Shown in pieces: positions 18,349-28,110 of a stretch of DNA of 64,000 nucleotides; position 1 is the first letter of the stretch; every line of letters begins with the position of its first letter. Location of the stretch: assembly GCA_020073165.1 (NCBI GenBank), contig JAIQFP010000006.1, positions 186,001-250,000 on the forward strand, written 5' to 3'. The notes below the pieces were generated by a model that saw nothing but the letters and a program-made list of their open reading frames with translations, ran no database searches and was not told the DNA's origin. A program made the position numbers and the translations under genes. The stretch is from Terriglobia bacterium (GTDB lineage: Bacteria; Acidobacteriota; Terriglobia; Terriglobales; Acidobacteriaceae).

Positions 18349-18888
18349 CTAGAGAACGGCTGCCACCCGGGCGGCACGAGCCGGATTCTGCATCACCGCC
18401 AGCCGGGCTGCCAGTCCACTGAGGTGTTGGTAGCTTTCCAGTATCCCCGCCGGTGACAGGCGCAACTGGGGTAGGGCAATTCCCGTATACAACCGGGCCA
18501 GTGCCCCCAGGCTGTAGAGGCGAAGGCGCAAGGCGCTATCCACCAATTGTTGTCCCGCGGCGGCGATCCCGGGATCGGGATGCTGGCGGGCGGCTTCGCC
18601 CAACCGCAACAGGATGGCCGCATTGTGAGCGGCCCGCCTGACGTACTCCACGGCCGCCCGCAAGCGCGCTCTCCGGATGGTACAAAACTCATTCACTGGC
18701 AAGTTGGCGCGTAAGAATTCCTCCTCCTCAGGATCGACCAGGTTGCGAAACGCTTCGAGGTCCACGGGCCGCGTGTTGCCCGCCAGATCCTCCAACTTGC
18801 TCACCGGAGCGCTTCGCCCGCGGGCCGCGTGGAGCAACAATCCCAACGTCACCAGCGAGACCACAACGAGAATCGCAGCCGTCATCAT
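18349..18888 (-). CDS. Hypothetical single-pass membrane protein
   Basis: About 179 residues. One hydrophobic helix lies at the N-terminus (TAAILVVVSLVTLGLLLHAA), then a mostly helical, Arg- and Ala-rich soluble part of about 150 residues. No family is recognised. ATG at 18888 overlaps the stop of the preceding seven-helix gene (ATGA), so the two are translationally coupled and their products probably act together in the inner membrane. Confidence 0.68.
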   Translation of the reverse strand: MMTAAILVVVSLVTLGLLLHAARGRSAPVSKLEDLAGNTRPVDLEAFRNLVDPEEEEFLRANLPVNEFCTIRRARLRAAVEYVRRAAHNAAILLRLGEAARQHPDPGIAAAGQQLVDSALRLRLYSLGALARLYTGIALPQLRLSPAGILESYQHLSGLAARLAVMQNPARAARVAAVL

Positions 18889-19646
18889 TGCATTAGCAGG
18901 CGCTGCAGCGCCGCATTCCATTCTTGGAGGTTATGATCGGGTAACTCCTTCACGGTACGCCGGGTAGATTCGGGAACCAGAAGATAGACCAACCAGATCA
19001 GAACGCAGCAGTGATAGGTCGCCATGGTGACCAAACTGAAGATGTAACTACCTCCGCCGAGTCCCGTCGCCACCCGAATTGCCGACGTTGCCAGATCGAC
19101 ACTGGCGAAAATTCCCATCCCGACAGCAATCCCGTAAACGTAGCTCTTCCAGGAAACGCCAAAGTAGGAGGCAAATAGAAAAAGGAAGACCAGCAAGCCG
19201 CTCTGTACCAAGGCGACAGCGCGGTCGACTACGTTGATCCCCGCAAGAATCGGGGGTGTCGTATCTCCAGGGGCGTACGCAGCTACCCCCACCGCGATCA
19301 GCACCAGCACCACGCTGGCCCAAAGCAACACCAACCGGCTCAGTTCCTTAAGTCCGGAGTAAGGACGGAAAACTTGCGCGAAGATCTCATGTATGATGGC
19401 AAACCGCAACCCAATACTGACACTCAGAGCAATCCATGCCACCTGCCAGTACTGTTGGGGAGATATGGTCTCGCTGTGATCCAAGACAACCAGAACTCCG
19501 CATTGCACGATCTCGAATACCGTGTAAGCGAAGAACATCGGGAAATCGCGCCACGACCTGCGCCGGATCATGACTACCGCAATGATCGCCTGGAGGGCGT
19601 GCGGGGCGATCCACAGGTAGTACCACAAGAACGAGTGCGGGGACAT
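18885..19646 (-). CDS. Seven-helix integral membrane protein of unknown function
   Basis: 253 residues with about seven hydrophobic helices (about 8-25, 37-57, 68-88, 103-123, 137-160, 168-187 and 205-230), short loops and a soluble C-terminal tail. The topology resembles receptor-like or sensor membrane modules, but no kinase, cyclase or transport motif is visible. It is the first gene of a pair with the single-pass protein at 18349-18888 and starts 122 bp from an exported peptide gene on the same strand. Confidence 0.8.
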   Translation of the reverse strand: MSPHSFLWYYLWIAPHALQAIIAVVMIRRRSWRDFPMFFAYTVFEIVQCGVLVVLDHSETISPQQYWQVAWIALSVSIGLRFAIIHEIFAQVFRPYSGLKELSRLVLLWASVVLVLIAVGVAAYAPGDTTPPILAGINVVDRAVALVQSGLLVFLFLFASYFGVSWKSYVYGIAVGMGIFASVDLATSAIRVATGLGGGSYIFSLVTMATYHCCVLIWLVYLLVPESTRRTVKELPDHNLQEWNAALQRLLMQ

Positions 19647-19768
19647 AACTTACCGCGAGTTACTATATTCCTGCTCCGCCACACTCGCAATCATTATCAT
19701 CCCCTGCGGCTCGCCACCGCCTCCCGCCAGTTCGATAGGTCCCTGGGTTCCCCAGCCGCCCCAGCTGG

Positions 19769-19900
19769 CTACGGCTTACAAACTAGTCCCTTCGGGCAGT
19801 CAGTACCGGGATTGCCGTCAGCCCGCACGATCGGTGGAGTGGATAGCATGCCGAAAAGTACAACGGCGGTGGCCAGGACGAGTAGCGCTCTCTTTTTCAC
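19769..19900 (-). CDS. Small exported peptide, 43 residues
   Basis: GTG start with AGGAG seven bases upstream. The product has a textbook signal peptide (KKRALLVLATAVVLFGML, then a cleavage-like VRADG). Cleavage after VRA would leave a mature peptide of about 16 residues with two cysteines (DCPKGLVCKP at the end). There is no family I can name. It lies between the seven-helix membrane gene and the divergent gene at 20020. A signalling, toxin or envelope role is possible but unproven. Confidence 0.6.
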   Translation of the reverse strand: MKKRALLVLATAVVLFGMLSTPPIVRADGNPGTDCPKGLVCKP

Positions 19901-19980
19901 GGTAGAACTCCTTTTCCAGGTGGTTTTGGTTGGTCCGACCGTGATACTTTGAGGGGCGCACTGCTATCTGCAGCATCGGT

Positions 19981-20016
19981 TTTCGGAAAGTCTGGTTTTC
20001 CGAAATCAGAACAAGA
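19981..20016 (+). promoter_or_regulatory. Inverted-repeat operator upstream of the small protein gene
   Basis: TTTCGGAAA-N7-TTTCCGAAA (19981-20005), perfect 9-bp arms. It overlaps the word GAAATCAGAACAAGA (20002-20016), which recurs in the promoter of the sigma54 activator gene. It ends 4 bp before the ATG at 20020, so binding there would block transcription or initiation. Confidence 0.45.
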
Positions 20017-20019
20017 ACG

Positions 20020-20439
20020 ATGACCTTGAAATCAGCGCTCGAAGATCTGCTAGCAACGACTCTTGCTGCGGTATCGGGGATTGTGGGAAAGTTGGAGTAT
20101 CTTTCCAGCTTGCGGGACCCGCAGAAGGGGTCTTATTCCCACTGGGGACTTACCCGGGTCTACGGCGACGGCGCCGCCCAGCAGGCCTTGGCCGAAGCTC
20201 ATAGCCTATTGTTCCTGAGAGTCCTGCGGACTTCCTTGCGCACGCTGCGGGGTGATGTTGCGGTATCCAGCGAGGCGTTGCAGATGCCGCCGGAGAAGTA
20301 CGTGGAAAATCTGCGCAACCACTTGCCTGCCCTGCTGCCGCAGGATTTGGGCGGCGGATCGGCCCGCCACTTTAGTTCAGTGCTGCACGCTCTTTCGAGT
20401 CTGGCAAAGACTCGACGGGACGCCAATCCCCCAGCCTGA
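20020..20439 (+). CDS. Hypothetical small cytoplasmic protein
   Basis: 139 residues, predicted mostly helical, with no signal peptide or membrane helix. No family is recognised. Conserved-looking phrases are LEYLSSLRDPQKGSYSHWGL and MPPEKYVENLRNHLPALLP. It is directly preceded by a palindromic operator. Its last 68 bp overlap the 3' end of the convergent XRE gene, so the two transcripts are antisense to each other there. Confidence 0.67.
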   Translation: MTLKSALEDLLATTLAAVSGIVGKLEYLSSLRDPQKGSYSHWGLTRVYGDGAAQQALAEAHSLLFLRVLRTSLRTLRGDVAVSSEALQMPPEKYVENLRNHLPALLPQDLGGGSARHFSSVLHALSSLAKTRRDANPPA

Positions 20440-21178
20440 CCGCGATTCCCACCACCTGCCCGACTACTTCCGCGTGCTGCGGATGCCGCAACACCCTTAC
20501 CGCCACCGGTGAGAGCGAATGCGGCTGCAGCGTGATGGTATCTCCCTTCAGCGTGCACCAACAGCAGGTATACCCTTCGCGCGTCTCCACAAAATAGATG
20601 GGACGCTCCAGTTCCGAGCGCCATACCCCGGACTGGATCCGATTCTTGGATTCGTCAATCTGCAGAAAAGTCCCCGGTGGTAGCAGCGGATACATGGTGA
20701 AATCTTCGCTGCCGATGTACCCATAGGTGTAGTTGGTGCTAGCGAACTGGGCCAGGTACGCTACCGGCACTAATCCCCACTTTTCCACCATGCGGCCTAG
20801 ATTCGTCGTACGCCGGGGATCGAATGCCGGATCCAGCCGTGTCGGCATCTGCACCACCGCCGCACTCTGCAGAACATCTGCGACGTGGGATTTCCGCGGC
20901 ACACTCAGCTTCAAGTCCGCCGCCGCACCGTTCAGGTCAATCCCGTACCACGACAAGATCTCGCGCAGGTCATGCCGGTAGATCACCGCCAACGAATACA
21001 GACGGAAGACGCTGGGTACCAAGCCCTTGGTCTCGATATCGGAGAGGCGGCTGGGGCTGATGGCAAACTCAACGTTGCCGTGCTTCCCCGCGATGCGCAC
21101 ACTGGCGCTCGCCACATCCCGCATAGTGAGCCCGAGACGCTCACGCGAAGCGCGCAGATTAAGTCCGGCTGTAAGTAT
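20372..21178 (-). CDS. XRE-family regulator with S24/LexA-like C-terminal domain
   Basis: The N-terminal HTH reads LRASRERLGLTMRDVASAS, then FAISPSRLSDIETKG; the C-terminal part (YPLLPPGTFLQIDES, RPIYFVETREGYTCCWC, VVGQVVGIAVRLGDW) resembles S24-type domains. The first ATG (21124) would start inside HTH helix 1. The conserved helix extends in frame to about 21178, where no ATG, GTG or TTG exists between it and a stop at 21194-21196. I extend the gene to an ATA at 21178 that follows GGAGAAGGG; a CTG at 21157 is an alternative. It is probably a repressor, possibly of its own island. Confidence 0.83.
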   Translation of the reverse strand: MLTAGLNLRASRERLGLTMRDVASASVRIAGKHGNVEFAISPSRLSDIETKGLVPSVFRLYSLAVIYRHDLREILSWYGIDLNGAAADLKLSVPRKSHVADVLQSAAVVQMPTRLDPAFDPRRTTNLGRMVEKWGLVPVAYLAQFASTNYTYGYIGSEDFTMYPLLPPGTFLQIDESKNRIQSGVWRSELERPIYFVETREGYTCCWCTLKGDTITLQPHSLSPVAVRVLRHPQHAEVVGQVVGIAVRLGDWRPVESLPDSKERAALN

Positions 21179-21198
21179 GTGCCCTTCTCCCCGTCAGC

Positions 21199-21327
21199 TC
21201 ACGATGTCACCGAATGTACTGGCCCGCCAAGGTACAACTTAACCGCGGCCACCTGTTCCAGCGCCCGAGCACCCTCAGGCAGACCGCGATCATAGAACGA
21301 ATTGCCTTCGCAGCAAAGCAATTTCAT
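21199..21327 (-). CDS. Possible 42-residue small protein upstream of the XRE gene
   Basis: An open frame starting MKLLCCEGNSFYDRGLPEGA and ending just before the XRE gene's ribosome site. It contains two adjacent Cys. It has weak ribosome-site support and no family is recognised. It could be a short leader gene or a remnant of a longer one. Confidence 0.25.
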   Translation of the reverse strand: MKLLCCEGNSFYDRGLPEGARALEQVAAVKLYLGGPVHSVTS

Positions 21328-21499
21328 TCCCAGGTGGTGGGCGGCTTTGGGCAGACCAGCCCCTTACCCATTCCCAGGTTTACATGGCTCGCGTCCTTGG
21401 GACTTAGGCACTTTTCGTGCCTGCGTTCGCATTTTCGCGAACTGACATTACACTCCTCCTCCGTCCAATCCGCAAGCCCGGCACCCTGTCCCCACCGGA

Positions 21500-21505
21500 T
21501 ATAAT
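21500..21505 (+). promoter_or_regulatory. Perfect -10 box, likely leaderless start
   Basis: TATAAT ends only 7 bp before the ATG at 21513, so transcription would begin at or next to the start codon. No convincing -35 box was seen. Confidence 0.45.
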
Positions 21506-21512
21506 CTGTGCT

Positions 21513-21755
21513 ATGGCGCGTGGTTGGGAAAGCAAGTCCATCGAGCAGCAGCAGGCCGAGATCACCGACGTTTCCGCCCCGAAGCGAGAACGACTCACAC
21601 CCCAGCAAGTGGCCGCTCGCAGGCAGAAAGAGGGTCTACTGCTCGACCGCAAGCGTGTCCTGCAGCAGCTCCAGGCGGCGCAAAACCCCAACCATCGCCA
21701 AGTCCTGGAGGATGCGCTTGCTGACTTGGATTCACGCCTCGCCCACCTGGGCTGA
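21513..21755 (+). CDS. Hypothetical small charged protein
   Basis: 80 residues, no family recognised. It begins ARGWESKSIEQQQAEI and continues as a highly charged, Gln- and Arg-rich helical protein (LTPQQVAARRQKEGLLLDRK). It is probably cytoplasmic and coiled-coil forming. The ATG at 21513 sits right after a TATAAT box, which excludes the upstream in-frame start at 21417. It precedes purS in the same direction by 55 bp. Confidence 0.7.
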   Translation: MARGWESKSIEQQQAEITDVSAPKRERLTPQQVAARRQKEGLLLDRKRVLQQLQAAQNPNHRQVLEDALADLDSRLAHLG

Positions 21756-21791
21756 GGCGGGTGGTTTGCCGCTCCGCGGCCGATTCTGACG

Positions 21792-21797
21792 TATAAT
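21792..21797 (+). promoter_or_regulatory. Perfect -10 box of the purS promoter
   Basis: TATAAT, 13 bp before the purS ATG. The implied leader is only a few bases long and no Shine-Dalgarno sequence is present. Confidence 0.5.
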
Positions 21798-21810
21798 CTC
21801 TTTTACCCCC

Positions 21811-22056
21811 ATGAAAGCCTATGTCTACGTTTCGCTGAAAAAGAGCGTTCTGGATCCCCAGGGAAAGACCATCCAGGGAGCTTTGAAGAAGATGGGGTTC
21901 AAGGGGTTGGAGGAGGTCCGCCAGGGCAAGTATTTTGAGCTGACGCTCGACGGCGGCCTGACCCGGGCCGAAGCCGAGTCCGAGGTGGCGCGCATCGCCC
22001 GCGACGTCCTCACCAACCCGGTAATTGAGGAGTTTCGTTTCTCCCTTGAGGACTAG
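21811..22056 (+). CDS. purS: Phosphoribosylformylglycinamidine synthase subunit PurS
   Basis: 81 residues, the normal length. It begins KAYVYVSLKKSVLDPQGKTI, with KKMGFKGLEEVRQGKYFEL in the middle and NPVIEEFRF near the end. PurS links PurL and PurQ in the three-part enzyme that converts FGAR to FGAM in purine synthesis, using glutamine-derived ammonia. purQ and purL are not next to it here, unlike the usual purSQL arrangement. Confidence 0.93.
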   Translation: MKAYVYVSLKKSVLDPQGKTIQGALKKMGFKGLEEVRQGKYFELTLDGGLTRAEAESEVARIARDVLTNPVIEEFRFSLED

Positions 22057-22161
22057 CGGCGTTCTTGACTCGCACTCCCCCGGAACCGCCTGCGGTAGCC
22101 ACGGAATCAGATTGTTTGGGTCACCTCAACTGGGTTAGTGTGATGGGGTAAGGAGTTTCAC

Positions 22162-24033
22162 ATGTGCGGCATCGTGGGATACGTCGGCAAGAAGCGCGTC
22201 GTCCCCGTCATTATTGACGGGCTCAAGCGTCTGGAATATCGCGGCTACGACTCCGCTGGCATCGCGGTCTGCGGCAATGGCGAGGGTCTGCAGATTCGCC
22301 GCGCCGAGGGCAAGCTGCGCAACCTCGAGGAGGTCATCCGCCTCAAGCCGCTGGACGGCACCTACGGCATCGGCCACACCCGCTGGGCCACTCACGGCCG
22401 TCCCACCGAAGAGAATGCCCACCCGCATCGCGACTGCACCGGCCGTGTGGTCGTGGTGCACAACGGCATCATCGAGAACTACGTCACCCTCAAGAAGAAG
22501 CTGATCGAGGAAGGCCACAAGTTCACCACTGAAACCGACACCGAGGTCATTGCCCACTTGGTCGAGAAGTACTTCATGAAGACCAACGGTCATCGTCCCT
22601 CACTCGAGGAGGCCGTGCGCAAGACCGTAGGACAGCTCACCGGCGTCTTCGCGCTGGCAGTGATTGCGGTCGACGAACCCAACAAGATCGTTGCCGCCCG
22701 CAACGGCCCCCCGGCGGTCATCGGACTGGGCAAGGATGAGTATTTCGTCGCCTCCGATGTGCCCGCGATTCTGTATCACACCCGCGATCTGTTCTTCCTT
22801 GCCGATGGTGACCTTGCCGTCATCACGCCCGACGGTGTGCAGCTCACCGATTTCAACGGCCAGCCTATCGTCCGCCAGGTCCAGCATGTCACCTGGGACC
22901 CCATCATGGCGGAAAAGGGCGGGTTCAAGCATTTCATGCTGAAGGAGATTTACGAGCAGCCCCGCGCCGTCCGCGATACCACGCTGGGGCGCATTTCCCA
23001 GGAGACGGGCCACATCTTCCTTGACGAGATGGAGATCAACGAGGCGGAGTTCCGGGCCGCAAAGAAGGTCAACATCGCCGCCTGCGGCACCAGTTGGCAC
23101 GCGGCCCAGGCCGGCAAGTTCATGATTGAGCGCCTGGCGCGCCTGTCGGTCGAGGTGGATTACGCCAGCGAGTGGCGCTATCGCGACCCCATCATCGCCC
23201 CCGACACCATCACCATGCTGATCTCTCAGTCCGGCGAAACCGCTGACACCATCGCCGCCCAGAGAGAAGCCAAAGCCAAGGGCTCCAAGACCGTGGCCAT
23301 CTGCAATGTCGTGGGCTCCATGATCACGCGTGAAGCCGCCGGCACCATCTACACTCACGCCGGGCCGGAGATTGGCGTGGCCTCGACCAAGGCTTTTACT
23401 GCGCAACTGACCGCTCTTTACTTGTTCGCTCTCTACCTCGCCCAACTGCGAGGCACGCTGAACGAAGAGCAGGCGAAAGATGCCATCCAGGAACTCACCC
23501 GCCTTCCCGGCAAGCTCGAACACATGCTCACCCACGAGGAAGACTGCGAAGACCTCGCCAAGGAATACGTGCGTTCCCAGGACTTCCTCTTTCTCGGCCG
23601 CGGCATCCACTATCCCATCGCCCTCGAAGGCGCCCTGAAACTGAAGGAAATTTCTTACATCCACGCCGAAGGCTACCCCGCCGGCGAGATGAAGCATGGG
23701 CCCAACGCGCTCATTGACGAGAATCTGCCGGTGGTCATCATCGCCACTCGCGATCCCAAAGACGCCCTCTCCATGGTGCGCTACGAAAAAACCATCTCTA
23801 ACCTGAAAGAAGTCAAAGCGCGCTCCGGCGTGGTCATTGCTCTGGCGACCGATGGTGACGAAGAGATCAAAGAAGCCGCCGACCACGTGCTCTACGTTCC
23901 GCCCGCGCCCGAAGAGCTTTTGCCGATTCTCGAAATCGTGCCGCTCCAGTTGCTCGCCTACCACATCGCTGTCCGCCGCGGTTGCGACGTGGATCAACCT
24001 AGGAACCTGGCCAAATCGGTCACCGTGGAGTAG
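22162..24033 (+). CDS. glmS: Glutamine--fructose-6-phosphate aminotransferase (isomerizing)
   Basis: 623 residues. The N-terminal glutaminase domain starts with the catalytic Cys (MCGIVGYVG), with [16 protein letters not shown] following. Two SIS sugar-isomerase domains come next ([28 protein letters not shown], then [29 protein letters not shown]), and the end is [16 protein letters not shown]. It makes glucosamine-6-phosphate from fructose-6-phosphate and glutamine, the entry to cell-wall amino sugars. An AAGGAG site precedes the ATG. No glmS ribozyme core was recognised upstream. Confidence 0.97.
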   Translation: MCGIVGYVGKKRVVPVIIDGLKRLEYRGYDSAGIAVCGNGEGLQIRRAEGKLRNLEEVIRLKPLDGTYGIGHTRWATHGRPTEENAHPHRDCTGRVVVVHNGIIENYVTLKKKLIEEGHKFTTETDTEVIAHLVEKYFMKTNGHRPSLEEAVRKTVGQLTGVFALAVIAVDEPNKIVAARNGPPAVIGLGKDEYFVASDVPAILYHTRDLFFLADGDLAVITPDGVQLTDFNGQPIVRQVQHVTWDPIMAEKGGFKHFMLKEIYEQPRAVRDTTLGRISQETGHIFLDEMEINEAEFRAAKKVNIAACGTSWHAAQAGKFMIERLARLSVEVDYASEWRYRDPIIAPDTITMLISQSGETADTIAAQREAKAKGSKTVAICNVVGSMITREAAGTIYTHAGPEIGVASTKAFTAQLTALYLFALYLAQLRGTLNEEQAKDAIQELTRLPGKLEHMLTHEEDCEDLAKEYVRSQDFLFLGRGIHYPIALEGALKLKEISYIHAEGYPAGEMKHGPNALIDENLPVVIIATRDPKDALSMVRYEKTISNLKEVKARSGVVIALATDGDEEIKEAADHVLYVPPAPEELLPILEIVPLQLLAYHIAVRRGCDVDQPRNLAKSVTVE

Positions 24034-24077
24034 AAACGCGGTTGACCACTTGCCAGCCGTCAGCCCGCCCAAGATCT

Positions 24078-24136
24078 GTCATCCAGAGCGGAGCAGGCCG
24101 CTGCAAAGCGGCCTGTGGAGTCGAAGGACCCTGCGC
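24078..24136. repeat. REP-like repeat, GTCATCC...CGAAGGA family
   Basis: GTCATCCAGAGCGGAGC, a palindromic core (CAGGCCGCT / AGCGGCCTG) and TCGAAGGACC. It lies between glmS and the reductase gene. Confidence 0.7.
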
Positions 24137-24213
24137 TTGCCGCCAGCGGCACGGTTGTCCCAGGGAATTCTCCCCGCGCACCCGCTGTGCCATACTCGTC
24201 ATCCAAGTAGCTG

Positions 24214-24936
24214 ATGCCTCCCTTCCAAACCCACACTGCGCGCCTGGTTCGCTCTGTTCCACTTTCAGAACAGACCAAACACCTCGAACTTGACATGGTG
24301 GGTATCCCCCGCTTCGGCTTCGTCGCCGGGCAATGGCTCTCGCTGAAAGCGAACAAGCCCGACGGCGGGGAGATCACCCGCGCCTACTCCATCGCTTCGC
24401 CGCCCGGCGACGACAACCGCTTCGCCCTCTGCCTCAACCGCGTGCAGGACGGCTTCATGTCCAACTTCCTTTGCGACATGAAAGAAGACACCGAGATCCG
24501 GTGCCAGGGCCCCTTCGGAGACTTCATCCTCCGCCCGCCCCTGCGCGATACTCTGTTCATCGCTACCGGCACCGGCATCGCCCCTTTCCGCTCCATGCTG
24601 CACTGGCTGCTGGCTGATCCGTCGCGTCATGAAGGCCGCCAACTCTGGCTGCTCTTCGGCAGCCGCTACGAGAAAGACATCTACTACCACGACGAATTTC
24701 TCCGCCTCGCGCAGGCCCACTCCAACTTTCACTACCACCCAACTCTCAGCCGCGGCGGTCCGGAATGGACCGGACTGCGTGGCTACGTGCAGGAGCACGT
24801 CCTCGAGATCGTGCAAGGCCGCACCGATCTGCACGCCTACATCTGCGGCCTGGACAAGATGATCAAAGCTAACCGGGATCTGCTGAAGGGGCTGGGATGG
24901 GACCGGAAGGCGATCCGGTATGAGAAGTACGACTAA
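24214..24936 (+). CDS. fpr: Ferredoxin--NADP(+) reductase
   Basis: 240 residues. FAD-binding RxYS motif: RAYSIASPPGDDNRF (about residues 55-69). NAD(P)-binding part: FIATGTGIAPFRSML, then LLFGSRYEKDIYYHDEF. C-terminal CGLDKMIKANRDLL. It moves electrons between NADPH and ferredoxin or flavodoxin. A link to the ferredoxin-dependent KorDABC enzyme encoded 30 kb away is only a possibility. No clear Shine-Dalgarno precedes the ATG. Confidence 0.9.
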   Translation: MPPFQTHTARLVRSVPLSEQTKHLELDMVGIPRFGFVAGQWLSLKANKPDGGEITRAYSIASPPGDDNRFALCLNRVQDGFMSNFLCDMKEDTEIRCQGPFGDFILRPPLRDTLFIATGTGIAPFRSMLHWLLADPSRHEGRQLWLLFGSRYEKDIYYHDEFLRLAQAHSNFHYHPTLSRGGPEWTGLRGYVQEHVLEIVQGRTDLHAYICGLDKMIKANRDLLKGLGWDRKAIRYEKYD

Positions 24937-25005
24937 ACGAATTACCGCTGCGCTATATTGGCGACAGTTGAGAGGGTCGAATCCAGGAATTCCTGCTGAC
25001 TCTGT

Positions 25006-25045
25006 GTACCCATGCTGGGTACGTCCGTACCCAATTCGGGTACGG
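25006..25045. repeat. Tandem GTACCC/GGGTAC hairpins
   Basis: Two adjacent perfect hairpins: GTACCC-atgct-GGGTAC (25006-25022) and CCGTACCC-aattc-GGGTACGG (25025-25045). The loops are both 5 nt. They lie about 115 bp upstream of the next gene and have no T-run. Tandem operators or RNA hairpins are both possible. Confidence 0.55.
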
Positions 25046-25159
25046 CGCCAAGAAGGAGTTCATATCTGAAATCTGAGGACACAAGGAACGTTCCCCATTT
25101 CTCCCCGTGGCAAATTGGGTCAAGTTCCGTCTGTCCCCGAATCTCCAGCAGAGTTCGGC

Positions 25160-25899
25160 ATGTTTAAGCGCACGGTGCTAGTTATCCTCGCTGCGGTGCT
25201 CCTCATCGGGACCTACTTATGGTTTTTGGCTTCCAAACATTGATGGTCTTGGAGACGCGCTACAACTATCGCAACATGCCCATCGCAAGCATGGTTCCCG
25301 TTGCCTTGCCCGGCCAACCAGTCAGTGCAGCAACCGGAACTAAGTTGTCATCCTTCGGGTATGAATTTGAAGTGCCTTGGCCGGATGAAGACGTCCCCAA
25401 TGTCCAGAGGAAGGTCATAGACCTTTTCTCCTTTCGCTCCGGAATGCTGGTATTGGTGGGACATGGCTCGAACCACGACATGATTGAAACTCTTGCCAAA
25501 GAGTGGAAGCTCAAACCGGAAGATGTGCGCTCGAGCTACGGCGACTCTGACTATGAATTCCTGCAGGCCGCCCTGAATACAACTCCGGCTTCCCTGCATT
25601 TGACGGATTCGACACAGGAGTCATTTCGCAAGGCAATGCTGTTGCTATTGAAAACGATCATTGTTCCGGGTGACTCTGGAATCTTCAAAGTCAGCATGCC
25701 GCAGTTTAAGGGATTCCAGTATGGCAACCCGGCAAAACATCCGCGCAAAATCGTCCTGGCGTTGTACTCTTCGCACGGTCTGGTCGAGCTCACGTTCTCT
25801 CGAAGAGACGGAAATGCGATGCAAGACCTATCCCAGGCGGATGTCAATCGCGCAATTCAGACCATGCGGTACGTGGAAACTCCTTCCGCCGCAAAGTGA
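25160..25899 (+). CDS. Hypothetical membrane-anchored protein with apparent frameshift
   Basis: The main frame (25219-25899, 226 residues) encodes a soluble alpha/beta protein of no family I recognise (FEVPWPDEDVPNVQRKVID is typical). Just upstream an ATG at 25160 opens a second frame encoding a clear membrane helix (FKRTVLVILAAVLLIGTYLW), which stops at 25243. One extra T in the T5 run at 25223-25227 would join the helix to the main frame. So it is either a real frameshift or an assembly indel, or the protein starts at 25219 without an anchor. It is more A+T-rich than its neighbours. Confidence 0.6.
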
Positions 25900-25963
25900 G
25901 CTCTTTTGTCTTCTTCATCGTGGGCGCTCCCCGCATCCCTCCCACCCCCTCCCGCATCTAAAC

Positions 25964-25993
25964 CTTGACAACAACTCACTCAAGTCTTAGCAT
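25964..25993 (+). promoter_or_regulatory. dnaK promoter overlapped by an HspR (HAIR-type) operator
   Basis: CTTGACA-N7-ACTCAAG at 25964-25984 matches the HAIR consensus CTTGAGT-N7-ACTCAAG in 12 of 14 positions. TTGACA (25965-25970) within it, 17 bp of spacer and TAGCAT (25988-25993) form a sigma70-type promoter, so the operator covers the -35 box. hspR itself is at 32392. Confidence 0.75.
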
Positions 25994-26057
25994 ATTGCTG
26001 AGTGCATCCATGATCGCATTGATTGTAAAGCACTTATAGTTTCAGGAGGATCCAGTT

Positions 26058-27992
<1,935 letters not shown>

Positions 27993-27997
27993 CTCGC

Positions 27998-28039
27998 GTG
28001 GGGACGGGCGCCTCGCCCGTCCCGCCGAGCGCAGCGAGG
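27998..28039. repeat. REP-like repeat, GACGGGCGCCTCGCCCGTC family
   Basis: A perfect hairpin core (GACGGGCG / CGCCCGTC) followed by CCGAGCGCAGCGAGG. It lies directly after dnaK. Similar copies are at 46758 and 55064, with a weaker one at 53627. Confidence 0.75.
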
Positions 28040-28110
28040 TAACCGCTGCTGGCATCTGACCCCCGAGAGTGGCCTCACAACCTAGCATGCCGAGAGGGGT
28101 AAACGAACCC

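Noticed and set aside
22057-22161. glmS ribozyme or riboswitch
   Set aside because: No recognisable ribozyme core or conserved riboswitch stems were seen in the 105-bp leader.
22600-24072. 490-codon leftward frame opposite glmS
   Set aside because: Shadow of glmS; composition is biased and no motif is found.
25985-26010. CIRCE-like element (TTAGCA...GAGTGC) before dnaK
   Set aside because: The arms do not match TTAGCACTC-N9-GAGTGCTAA; the HAIR site is a much better fit and HspR is present.
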